A DNA stretch of 5,067 nucleotides, from the NCBI GenBank assembly GCA_900551595.1, contig URWR01000130.1, positions 1 to 5,067 on the forward strand. The letters are read 5' to 3'. The notes beneath the pieces were generated by a model. That model was not told where the DNA came from and did not search any database. It saw only the letters and a program-made list of their open reading frames with translations. Below, in pieces: positions 1 through 5,067 of this stretch; position 1 is the stretch's first letter, and each line of letters starts with the position of its first letter. The translations under genes were made by a program, and so were the position numbers. The DNA comes from an uncultured Coriobacteriaceae bacterium (GTDB lineage: Bacteria > Actinomycetota > Coriobacteriia > Coriobacteriales > Atopobiaceae).

Positions 1-991
1 TCTCAGCTCCCTCAAACACAAGCTGTCCTTCTCCTCCAATAAACCCACCGAGTGAGCGACGTGGATGAGAGAGCGGCTCGTTTGTCTCAATCCTCATGAC
101 TTCAAGTACACGTGCCATTGCAGCACGTGCTTGCTTTTCTCCAACAAGACAGGCTTCGCGCTCTGCCATAACACCACCGATAGAAAGGTGGAGTGCCGTA
201 CAGGTTTCTAAGAGCTGTTTGCCATCGTCAAAGAGTTCAGGCGCAGTTATGCCGGGGCCAAGACCTGTTTCGGACCGTGGGGTTTCGATAAAGGTAGCGC
301 GATCAACGTGGTCAAGGCGTCGGACCATTGGCAGTACGGCATCGTCAGGGGCACCATCCATTTCAAATACGGTAAACGCCTGGCCACCGGGTTCCATACG
401 ATAGGTGCGACAAAAGGCAATGTTTGCGCCAGCATAGGCAAGGAGATTAGTGAGAGCAGCTAGCACTCCAGGTGCATCTCGGTGCGCAACAAAGAGTGTG
501 CTGTAAGCTCCTGTAACATCTACACCCACGCCGTCGATACGGCTGATGCGTATCTTTCCGCCGCCAAGACTTTCGCCTCGTACTTCTGCGTGATTGCCAC
601 CTTCATCATCCATAAGAATGTCGACAGTATTGGGGTGGATAGTAGCGTCGTCTCCTGCCTCTTCAAAAAAGTATTGCAAGTTGGCTTGTTTGGCGAGTTC
701 GAATGCATCTCGTATGCGTTCATCGTCGGTTTCAAGACCGAGAATACCTGCAACAAGCGCGCGATCAGTTCCGTGGCCCTTATAGGTATGAGCAAAAGAA
801 TTCCAGAGCCTGAAACGCACGCAAACAATGCGCTGTTCAAGCAGGGAAGCGGCAACCTGTGCACACCGCAGAGCACCTGCGGTGTGCGACGAGGATGGTC
901 CAACCATAATGGGTCCGAGGATATCAAAAGCAGAAGTGGCTGCCAGTGTTTGAGCATGTGTAGATACAGGGGTAACTTTCTCTGTTGGCAT
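1..991 (-). CDS. sdaA: L-serine dehydratase, iron-sulfur dependent, single-chain beta-ACT-alpha form (3' end outside window)
   Basis: Deaminates L-serine to pyruvate and ammonia in the cytoplasm, using a [4Fe-4S] cluster in this family. I translated 330 codons on the minus strand from ATG 989-991; the frame is open to the window edge. Residues about 20-150 are the beta domain, with the signature GPIMVGPSSSHTAGALR (26-42), KGHGTDRALVAGILG (71-85) and GESLGGGKIRI (139-149). Residues about 160-235 resemble an ACT domain (starting YSTLFVAHRDAPGVLAALTN). From about residue 250 the chain continues into the start of the alpha domain (LSIGGVMAEREA, then SLGGFIGGEG near 313-322). The cluster-binding cysteines of the alpha domain lie outside the window. 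In Bacillus subtilis these parts are two proteins (SdaAB with ACT, and SdaAA); here they are one chain. Start choice: GAGG sits 9 nt upstream of the ATG and the protein aligns from there. It lies 55 nt downstream of gltX on the same strand, so co-transcription is likely. Confidence 0.9.
   Translation of the reverse strand, partial: MPTEKVTPVSTHAQTLAATSAFDILGPIMVGPSSSHTAGALRCAQVAASLLEQRIVCVRFRLWNSFAHTYKGHGTDRALVAGILGLETDDERIRDAFELAKQANLQYFFEEAGDDATIHPNTVDILMDDEGGNHAEVRGESLGGGKIRISRIDGVGVDVTGAYSTLFVAHRDAPGVLAALTNLLAYAGANIAFCRTYRMEPGGQAFTVFEMDGAPDDAVLPMVRRLDHVDRATFIETPRSETGLGPGITAPELFDDGKQLLETCTALHLSIGGVMAEREACLVGEKQARAAMARVLEVMRIETNEPLSHPRRSLGGFIGGEGQLVFEGAE
861..887 (-). repeat. Perfect 11-bp inverted repeat inside the serine dehydratase gene
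   Basis: Arms 861-871 (GCACACCGCAG) and 877-887 (CTGCGGTGTGC) are exact reverse complements separated by 5 nt. In the mRNA this gives a GC-rich 11-bp stem about 100-130 nt after the start codon, over the codons for the conserved SHTAGALRCA segment. No T-run follows, so it is not a rho-independent terminator. It may be a chance product of codon choice or an mRNA structure slowing early translation; the function is unknown. Confidence 0.6.
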
Positions 992-1046
992 TGCTCGTAT
1001 CCTCGCTTTTCTTGGCGTTGTTGGAACAGATGGTGTGAAAAAGGTT

Positions 1047-2531
1047 TTAGAGCGCCATGGTGCGTGCACGAGCAATGCGTGCGAGGCAATCGTCGCGTCC
1101 AATAAGTTGCATTGTGGTACCAAGCGGGGGAGAGACAAGATTGCCACAAATAGCTGCTCGAATAGCTTGGAAGACAAGGCGCTTCTTCATGTCGAGCTTT
1201 TCCGGAAGTGGCTCGAGAGCAGCATCTATAGCAGTCTCGGTCCAGCAATCCTCGGGCAGAGCTTCCAGCGCTTGTTGAGCAGCGTCAAGCACAGATCCCA
1301 TACCTTCTTTTGCAAGACCTTTGGAAACAGCTTTGTCATCATAGGCAAGCGTATCGGCATGAGAAAAAATCATGCCACAGACGGATACCACTTCGCCGAG
1401 ATGTTTAACACGTGGCTTCACAATGCTTGCAAGCGTAAGCCACCAAGCATCATCACGATCTTCTGGTTTGGTAATGAGTCCTGCATCAATGAGCTCGGGT
1501 ATCAGGATGGTGTTGGCAAAATCCTGGTCGGTCATGGCGTTAATGTATTCCGCATTCATCCAGTCAAGCTTTTTCGGATCAAATGTGGCGGGGTTCTTAG
1601 AAACATGTTCAAGTGAGAAGGCCTTTGCAAGCGTCTCGCGCGGAACAATAGTTGTTTCTCCATCGGGAGACCAACCGAGAAGAGCGAGGTAGTTTACGAA
1701 TGCATCGGAGAGATAGCCTGCATCACGGTATTCTTCCACGCTTGTTGCACCATGGCGTTTAGAGAGCTTTTTGCCGTCAGTGCCCAGAATCATGGAGATG
1801 TGTGCAAACACGGGCACCGGAGCGCCCAGCGCCTCGTATACCATGACTTGCCTCGGCGTGTTGGAAAGGTGATCGTCTCCACGAATAACGTGGGTAATCT
1901 TCATGGCTGCATCATCCACAACGGTGGCGAAATTATAAGTAGGTGTTCCATCAGAGCGGAAGATAACAAAATCGTCTAACTCGCGTGCAGCAAAAGTTAC
2001 CTGTCCATGCACAGCATCATTTACTACAACATCGCCACGATCGAGAGGAACTTTAATGCGCCAGACATGAGGCTCACCAGCTTCTATACGCTTGCGAGCT
2101 TCATCCGGATCAAGGTCGCGACAGCGCCTTTGGTATCCCTGGAATGGATCTTTGCGTGCGCGTGCCGCCTGGCGATCCTCTTCGAGCTGTTCTGGTGTGC
2201 AAAAACAAGGATACGCTGCCCCTTTTGCGATGAGCTGCTCAAGTGCTTCTCGATACATGGAAGCGCGCTCTGTTTGGGCGTAGGGACCAAAATCTCCGCC
2301 TACCTCTGGACCTTCATCCCAATCGAGGCCAAGCCAACGCATGGCGCGCAGAATGATTTGCGTGTTCTCTTCGGTTGAGCGCGTAGGATCGGTATCGTCG
2401 ATGCGAAGAATAAACGATCCGTGATTTGCGCGGGCAAACGCCCAGTTAAAAATTGCAGTACGAGCGCCACCTACGTGAAGTTTTCCTGTGGGGGAAGGGG
2501 CAAATCGAACGCGAACCGGAGTGTCTGGCAT
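1047..2531 (-). CDS. gltX: Glutamyl-tRNA synthetase (class I)
   Basis: Cytoplasmic enzyme that charges tRNA-Glu with glutamate; in bacteria lacking GlnRS it also mischarges tRNA-Gln for the amidotransferase route, which this window cannot decide. The 494-aa length is typical of bacterial GluRS. Visible motifs: N-terminal RFAPSPTGKLHVGGARTAIF (9-28) with the HIGH-type signature HVGG (19-22); CFC at 109-111 and C137, in the region that binds zinc in some GluRS although the full Cys/His set is not present; the ELDDFVIFRSDGTPTYNFA region (184-202); HVIRGDDHLSNT (214-225); and the KMSKS-type loop KKLSKRHG (254-261). The C-terminal anticodon-binding domain ends with the usual SPPLGTTM pattern (467-474). 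The start ATG at 2529-2531 follows GAGAGG (2538-2543 on the plus strand) with 6 nt spacing. It is divergent from metK and upstream of the serine dehydratase, probably in one transcript. No T-box or other leader control was recognised. Confidence 0.96.
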   Translation of the reverse strand: MPDTPVRVRFAPSPTGKLHVGGARTAIFNWAFARANHGSFILRIDDTDPTRSTEENTQIILRAMRWLGLDWDEGPEVGGDFGPYAQTERASMYREALEQLIAKGAAYPCFCTPEQLEEDRQAARARKDPFQGYQRRCRDLDPDEARKRIEAGEPHVWRIKVPLDRGDVVVNDAVHGQVTFAARELDDFVIFRSDGTPTYNFATVVDDAAMKITHVIRGDDHLSNTPRQVMVYEALGAPVPVFAHISMILGTDGKKLSKRHGATSVEEYRDAGYLSDAFVNYLALLGWSPDGETTIVPRETLAKAFSLEHVSKNPATFDPKKLDWMNAEYINAMTDQDFANTILIPELIDAGLITKPEDRDDAWWLTLASIVKPRVKHLGEVVSVCGMIFSHADTLAYDDKAVSKGLAKEGMGSVLDAAQQALEALPEDCWTETAIDAALEPLPEKLDMKKRLVFQAIRAAICGNLVSPPLGTTMQLIGRDDCLARIARARTMAL

Positions 2532-2641
2532 GGAATTCCTCTCGTTGGAGTTACCTGAGCTTGAGCTCGTTGGGTGTCATAGTTTATAAGACCATAAAAC
2601 GCAATGCATTACAGGAGCGTTCTGATCTTCTGGTCACAGGC

Positions 2642-2647
2642 ATTATA
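2642..2647 (-). promoter_or_regulatory. Candidate -10 box of the gltX promoter
   Basis: On the minus strand this reads TATAAT, an exact sigma-A -10 consensus, followed by G. It would place the transcript start near 2635 and give a gltX leader of about 100 nt. No good -35 hexamer is visible 16-18 nt upstream (the sequence there is close to AGCTCA), so activity would depend on the -10 box or an activator. Assignment rests on consensus match and position only. Confidence 0.5.
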
Positions 2648-2681
2648 TTGCTCTAGAACACGATTGAGCTCATCTCAGATC

Positions 2682-2711
2682 GCTTTGTACAGAGCCTACA
2701 AGAGCTTGTAG
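2682..2711. repeat. Adjacent short palindromes in the gltX-metK divergent region
   Basis: Two dyads abut each other. Positions 2682-2695 form an imperfect 14-bp palindrome (GCTTTGTACAGAGC, one T/G mismatch), and 2696-2711 form a perfect inverted repeat with 7-bp arms CTACAAG and CTTGTAG around AG. A further hairpin with 5-bp arms (CCTCT 2722-2726, AGAGG 2736-2740) follows. No gene or RNA family is recognisable here. They lie upstream of both candidate promoters, so they could be protein-binding sites shared by the divergent genes, but short dyads also arise by chance. Confidence 0.35.
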
Positions 2712-2763
2712 ATTTGATAGTCCTCTTCATCTGGTAGAGGTCTGGTGTATCGTCTATGCTTCA

Positions 2764-2792
2764 TTGAATCCGTTGCTTTGTTCGATTATGTA
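2764..2792 (+). promoter_or_regulatory. Candidate metK promoter
   Basis: TTGAAT (2764-2769) resembles a -35 box and lies exactly 17 nt before TATGTA (2787-2792), a weak -10 match. A start near 2799 would give a metK leader of about 80 nt. The match is moderate and no other pair in this AT-poor stretch is clearly better. Confidence 0.35.
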
Positions 2793-2822
2793 TGAGCTGC
2801 ACGGGTAGGATAGAAGTTATGC

Positions 2823-2878
2823 GGAATGGTTTTGATGGAATGGTAACGGCCATCAAGCAATCGTCTAAGGAGTGACGA
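2823..2878 (+). promoter_or_regulatory. Structured metK 5' leader with the ribosome binding site in a hairpin loop
   Basis: Two hairpins can form just before metK. TTGATGG (2832-2838) pairs with CCATCAA (2850-2856) around an 11-nt loop. Next, TCGTC (2861-2865) pairs with GACGA (2874-2878), presenting the Shine-Dalgarno sequence AAGGAG (2867-2872) in an 8-nt loop. The octamer GGAATGGT occurs twice, at 2823-2830 and 2837-2844, so the CCAT of the first stem could pair alternatively with either ATGG copy. metK leaders in several lineages carry SAM-sensing riboswitches that act on translation (SMK/SAM-III, SAM-VI). I could not match this leader to a known class, so a riboswitch is only a hypothesis. 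Confidence 0.3.
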
Positions 2879-2881
2879 ACT

Positions 2882-4156
2882 ATGCAGGATATCTCTCGTT
2901 CCATCTCGAATTCGAGTTATCTGTTTACGTCGGAATCTGTCACCGAGGGCCACCCCGATAAAATTGCCGATCAGATTTCGGATGCCGTGCTCGATGCAAT
3001 CCTTGAAAAAGAAGCTGTTCTAGAAAAACAGGGATATAAAGATCATTCCGGAGTTCCTGCTCGTTTAGATCAGGTGCGCTGTGCTTGCGAAACATTGGTT
3101 ACAACGGGAACCGTTATTGTAGCGGGTGAGATACGTACACAGGCATACGTTGATGTTCAGCGCATTGCACGTGAGGTTATTCGCCGCATTGGCTATGACC
3201 GCGCAAAGTATGGTTTTGATTGCGAAACCTGTGGCGTTATCAATATGATTCATGAGCAAAGCCCAGATATTGCACAGGGTGTGGATGAGAGTTTGGATGC
3301 TCGTTCTGGCACAGACGATCCACTTGATTTAATAGGCGCTGGCGATCAGGGCATGATGTTTGGTTTTGCTTGTGACGAAACAGATGTGCTCATGCCAATG
3401 CCTCACTATCTTGCAAGTCGTCTTGCTGAGCGCCTAGCGGCCGTGCGCCATGATGGCACGCTTCCGTATTTGCGCCCTGATGGCAAAACACAGGTTACTG
3501 TGAGATATGAAAATGGACGTCCTGTTGCTGTGGATACCATCGTTATTTCTACGCAGCATGCAGCTGAAATTGATTCGATGGACCAAATCCGTGATGACCT
3601 CATTGAGCATGTTATTGCTCCTGTTATGGCTCAGGCAGGTATAGATTGGGGCAACTCGCGGCTTTTCGTAAATCCTACGGGAAGGTTTGTGGTCGGCGGG
3701 CCTATGGGAGATACCGGCCTTACGGGTCGCAAGATAATTGTCGATACGTATGGAGGTATGGGTCGCCATGGAGGAGGGTGCTTCTCCGGTAAAGACTGCA
3801 CGAAGGTAGATCGATCTGCAGCATATGCGGCGCGCTGGGTTGCGAAAAATGTTGTAGCGGCCGGGTTGGCGCATCGCTGTGAAATTGAGCTTGCCTACGC
3901 TATTGGTGTGTCACGACCTGTTTCCATTACGGTTGATACGCAGGGAACAGGATCTTTTAGTGACGAGGCAATCGCTCGCGCAATTAACGAAGTCTTTGAT
4001 TTGCGTCCGGGCGCTATTATTCGCGATTTGGATTTACGTCGTCCCATTTTTGAGAAAACAGCTGCGTATGGTCATTTTGGCCGTGAAGATGCTGATTTCA
4101 CTTGGGAGCGTACCAATCGCGTCGATGCTCTTCGCGAGGCCTGCAAAAACGCATAA
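2882..4156 (+). CDS. metK: S-adenosylmethionine synthetase (methionine adenosyltransferase)
   Basis: Makes S-adenosylmethionine from methionine and ATP in the cytoplasm, supplying methyl groups to the cell. The 424-aa protein contains all family landmarks: TEGHPDK (21-27), GAGDQG (152-157), LRPDGKTQV (197-205), [13 protein letters not shown] (272-284) and the GGG.FSGKD loop (297-305). Residues equivalent to E. coli H14, D16, K17, E42, E55, Q98, D163, K165, D238, R244, K265, K269 and D271 are all present (H24, D26, K27, E70, E83, Q126, D200, K202, D277, R283, K304, K308, D310). It is about 40 residues longer than the E. coli enzyme: roughly 10 at the N terminus, 18 inserted before E70 (around 43-64) and 9 in the loop after Q126; the last expansion is also seen in actinobacterial MetK. 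C300 and C306 replace the usual Ala and Pro around the catalytic lysine loop. The start is set by AAGGAG 9 nt upstream. It stands alone, followed by a stem-loop. Confidence 0.97.
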   Translation: MQDISRSISNSSYLFTSESVTEGHPDKIADQISDAVLDAILEKEAVLEKQGYKDHSGVPARLDQVRCACETLVTTGTVIVAGEIRTQAYVDVQRIAREVIRRIGYDRAKYGFDCETCGVINMIHEQSPDIAQGVDESLDARSGTDDPLDLIGAGDQGMMFGFACDETDVLMPMPHYLASRLAERLAAVRHDGTLPYLRPDGKTQVTVRYENGRPVAVDTIVISTQHAAEIDSMDQIRDDLIEHVIAPVMAQAGIDWGNSRLFVNPTGRFVVGGPMGDTGLTGRKIIVDTYGGMGRHGGGCFSGKDCTKVDRSAAYAARWVAKNVVAAGLAHRCEIELAYAIGVSRPVSITVDTQGTGSFSDEAIARAINEVFDLRPGAIIRDLDLRRPIFEKTAAYGHFGREDADFTWERTNRVDALREACKNA

Positions 4157-4193
4157 TACAGGTATCAATAATTGTTTAACCTTATAAACATTG

Positions 4194-4223
4194 TGAAGCT
4201 CCTATGACAATCTAGGAGCTTCA
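4194..4223 (+). terminator. Stem-loop after metK, probable terminator
   Basis: Arms 4194-4204 (TGAAGCTCCTA) and 4213-4223 (TAGGAGCTTCA) are perfect 11-bp complements around an 8-nt loop, starting 38 nt after the metK stop. The downstream tail is T-rich (TCTCTTGCTTCACTTT) but lacks an uninterrupted T-run, so it is not a textbook rho-independent terminator. Its place between metK and the separately controlled regulator unit supports a terminating role. Confidence 0.6.
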
Positions 4224-4247
4224 GCGTCTCTTGCTTCACTTTAAAAA

Positions 4248-4270
4248 TTAGTTAGTTAGACTAACTAACT
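4248..4270. promoter_or_regulatory. Palindromic candidate operator of the FabT-like regulator
   Basis: Positions 4250-4259 (AGTTAGTTAG) and 4261-4270 (CTAACTAACT) are exact reverse complements around a single A at 4260, a 21-bp perfect dyad. Counting from 4248 the left side is three tandem TTAG units, mirrored by CTAA units on the right. It ends 47 nt before ATG 4318 of the regulator gene, the usual location of an autoregulated MarR-family operator. The -35/-10 boxes are not clear here: TTGCTT (4231-4236) is a possible -35 and the dyad would then cover the -10 region. Binding by this regulator is inferred from position and symmetry. Confidence 0.65.
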
Positions 4271-4317
4271 GTTCTGAAGCAGCATCTCTGTGAATGAAAT
4301 GTTTAGAGGAGGCGCAC

Positions 4318-4536
4318 ATGTCTGTGATGAGCGAGCAGAGCATTCAGCATCACGAATCTTCTTCTGAAGATAACTTTGCTGTTGCATCACCTTTTGTCGC
4401 GCATCAAGCCTCTTCATCTGATTATGAGTCTCGCTCAGATACTTCCTCTGAAGAAGCATGGACGGGCACTTCTGCCGACCGCCATGCCCGTGTGGCTCGA
4501 GCGCCGCTAAGGCTGAGCATATTGCGGTTGAGGTGA
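4318..4536 (+). CDS. Ser/Asp/Glu-rich N-terminal ORF overlapping the FabT-like gene (frameshifted N terminus or upstream ORF)
   Basis: This 72-aa frame has the best initiation signal of the region: AGGAGG (4307-4312) 5 nt before ATG 4318. Its product is rich in Ser, Glu and Asp (SSSEDNFAVASPF, then SSSDYESRSDTSSEEAWTG) and looks disordered, with no domain I recognise. Codon use is ordinary until about 4500, after which the frame turns to APLRLSILRLR with codons such as CTA, AGG, ATA and CGG, then TGA at 4534-4536. The winged-helix domain continues in the -1 frame from the same point. The simplest reading is that it is the true N terminus of the regulator, separated by a one-base frameshift. 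The alternative is a short upstream ORF coupled to a GTG start at 4533, which overlaps this stop as GTGA. Confidence 0.5.
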   Translation: MSVMSEQSIQHHESSSEDNFAVASPFVAHQASSSDYESRSDTSSEEAWTGTSADRHARVARAPLRLSILRLR

Positions 4537-5015
4537 GCGATCTGCTTTTCTCCGTATACAATTCAGAAGAGGGTCTTGTGGGCGGTTTGTCCATGGGCGA
4601 AACAAGGATCATACAGTTCGTTGGCGATGAAACCTTGGGGCAAGGGCGTAGCGTTACGGTAAGTGCCATCGCTGCTGCTGTTGAAGTGAAAGGTTCTTCA
4701 GCGACCGCAAGTGTCAATAAGCTTGTGCGGAAGGGTCTGCTCACAAAGACACGCAGCAAAGACGATGCACGATGCGTAAATGTTGCACTCACAGGCGAAG
4801 GCACTCGTCTTTATCGAGTTCGTCAAGGGTTTTATCGCAATATGGCACGCGCCATTACAAAGGGCATGTCATCGCGCGACGTTGATCTTTTACTGGTTGC
4901 TCTTGGACGTCTTGAACGTTTTTATCGCAGTGACCGTACAGACAAGAGCTCGAAAAGTGAACACACCAGCGATAGCAACTCTGCGCGTCGTATGGGTGAC
5001 GAGGGGAGGGCCTAA
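4458..5015 (+). CDS. fabT: FabT-like MarR-family transcriptional regulator of fatty acid synthesis (5' end uncertain)
   Basis: A winged helix-turn-helix repressor of the MarR family. In streptococci and lactococci FabT represses the fab genes, with acyl-ACP as corepressor. Numbering from ATG 4458, residues about 20-58 form the first helices (HIAVEVSDLLFSVYNSEEG...), 66-95 the helix-turn-helix (VSAIAAAVEVKGSSATASVN then KLVRKGLL), 96-112 the wing (TRSKDDARCVNVALT with the family D-x-R at 103-105), and 113-157 the dimerisation helices ending GRLERFY. The part from KLVRKGLL onward closely resembles FabT as I recall it (LERKGYIERTRSEKD...). A disordered Ser/Lys/Asp tail follows. The first 16 residues from 4458 are Cys/Pro-rich and unlikely to be real, and that ATG has only a weak GAAGAAG before it. 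Likely true starts are ATG 4318 through a frameshift near 4503, or GTG 4533 (160 aa). Its stop abuts the fabH ATG, supporting the fab role. Confidence 0.8.
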   Translation: MDGHFCRPPCPCGSSAAKAEHIAVEVSDLLFSVYNSEEGLVGGLSMGETRIIQFVGDETLGQGRSVTVSAIAAAVEVKGSSATASVNKLVRKGLLTKTRSKDDARCVNVALTGEGTRLYRVRQGFYRNMARAITKGMSSRDVDLLLVALGRLERFYRSDRTDKSSKSEHTSDSNSARRMGDEGRA

Positions 5016-5067
5016 ATGGGCTTCCGCATCCTAGGAACGGGCACAGCCCTTCCTGAGCGTGTGGTTA
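5016..5067 (+). CDS. fabH: 3-oxoacyl-ACP synthase III (beta-ketoacyl-ACP synthase III), 5' end only
   Basis: Only 17 codons are in the window: MGFRILGTGTALPERVV. The pattern ILGTG..LPE.VV is the standard N terminus of FabH, which condenses acetyl-CoA or a branched acyl-CoA with malonyl-ACP to start type II fatty acid synthesis. The ATG follows the regulator's TAA with no gap, and GGGGAGGG (5003-5010) is its ribosome binding site, so the two are co-transcribed and probably translationally coupled. A regulator of the FabT type followed directly by fabH matches the order at the head of fab clusters in streptococci. Another KAS III-type enzyme is possible but less likely in this context. Confidence 0.8.
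   Translation, partial: MGFRILGTGTALPERVV

Noticed and set aside
482..1105. Long plus-strand ORF of 207 aa (and the minus-strand 520-1248 ORF)
   Set aside because: Both overlap the well-supported serine dehydratase and gltX frames, have Cys/Arg-rich composition and no family resemblance; they are shadow frames.
2551..2580. Possible 9-codon leader peptide (MTPNELKLR) before gltX on the minus strand
   Set aside because: No ribosome binding site precedes its ATG and it is not enriched in glutamate codons, so attenuation control is unsupported.
2532..2881. T-box before gltX or SAM-I riboswitch before metK
   Set aside because: No T-box AGGGTGG-type core or SAM-I conserved core could be found by eye; only unassigned short hairpins are present.
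3434..3874. Minus-strand ORF of 146 aa inside metK
   Set aside because: Entirely antisense to conserved MetK sequence, with no recognisable motif or ribosome binding site.
4495..4515. Programmed -1 ribosomal frameshift signal
   Set aside because: No XXXYYYZ slippery heptamer and no strong downstream stem are visible at the frame switch, so recoding is less likely than a missing base or coupled start.
4265..4804. Minus-strand ORF of 179 aa opposite the regulator
   Set aside because: Low-complexity Ser/Thr/Leu composition mirrors the acidic regulator codons on the other strand; no start signal or domain.
1..5067. tRNA, rRNA, CRISPR array, insertion sequence or attachment site
   Set aside because: No cloverleaf pattern, spaced direct repeats, transposase-like frame or terminal inverted repeats were seen on either strand.

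Overview
The window comes from a bacterial chromosome of moderate GC content. It carries housekeeping genes and shows no mobile element, CRISPR array or stable RNA gene. The best lineage guess is an actinobacterium of the Coriobacteriia type (Atopobium/Lancefieldella-like). This is inference from three things: the actinobacterial C-terminal half of MetK (ending in a [15 protein letters not shown] pattern), the moderate GC, and a FabT-like regulator in front of fabH. A clostridial relative cannot be excluded from this sequence alone.

Layout: positions 1-2531 hold two minus-strand genes. gltX (glutamyl-tRNA synthetase, 1047-2531) is followed after 55 nt by a single-chain iron-sulfur L-serine dehydratase (991 down to the window edge, incomplete). 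The same direction and short gap suggest they are co-transcribed. Positions 2532-2881 are a 350-nt divergent intergenic region with no gene. It contains a perfect TATAAT box for gltX, a weaker candidate promoter for metK, several short palindromes, and a metK leader that can fold into small hairpins, one of which presents the ribosome binding site in its loop. Positions 2882-4156 hold metK (S-adenosylmethionine synthetase) on the plus strand, closed by an 11-bp stem-loop at 4194-4223.

From 4248 onward lies a fatty-acid synthesis control unit. It starts with a 21-bp perfect palindrome built from tandem TTAG/CTAA units, followed by a strong ribosome binding site, a FabT-like MarR-family regulator, and the first 17 codons of fabH abutting the regulator's stop codon. 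In streptococci and relatives FabT represses the fab genes, including its own, so the palindrome is the natural candidate for its operator.

The main anomaly is in the regulator. The best-initiated reading frame (ATG 4318) encodes a Ser/Asp/Glu-rich N-terminal segment and then runs to a stop at 4536, while the winged-helix domain lies in the -1 frame. Codon quality switches frames at about 4500-4510. Either one base is missing there (a sequencing error or a real frameshift), or this is an upstream ORF coupled by a GTGA overlap to a GTG start at 4533. Other points worth a second look are two unusual cysteines around the MetK active-site loop, an 18-residue MetK insertion, and a perfect 11-bp hairpin inside the serine dehydratase coding sequence.
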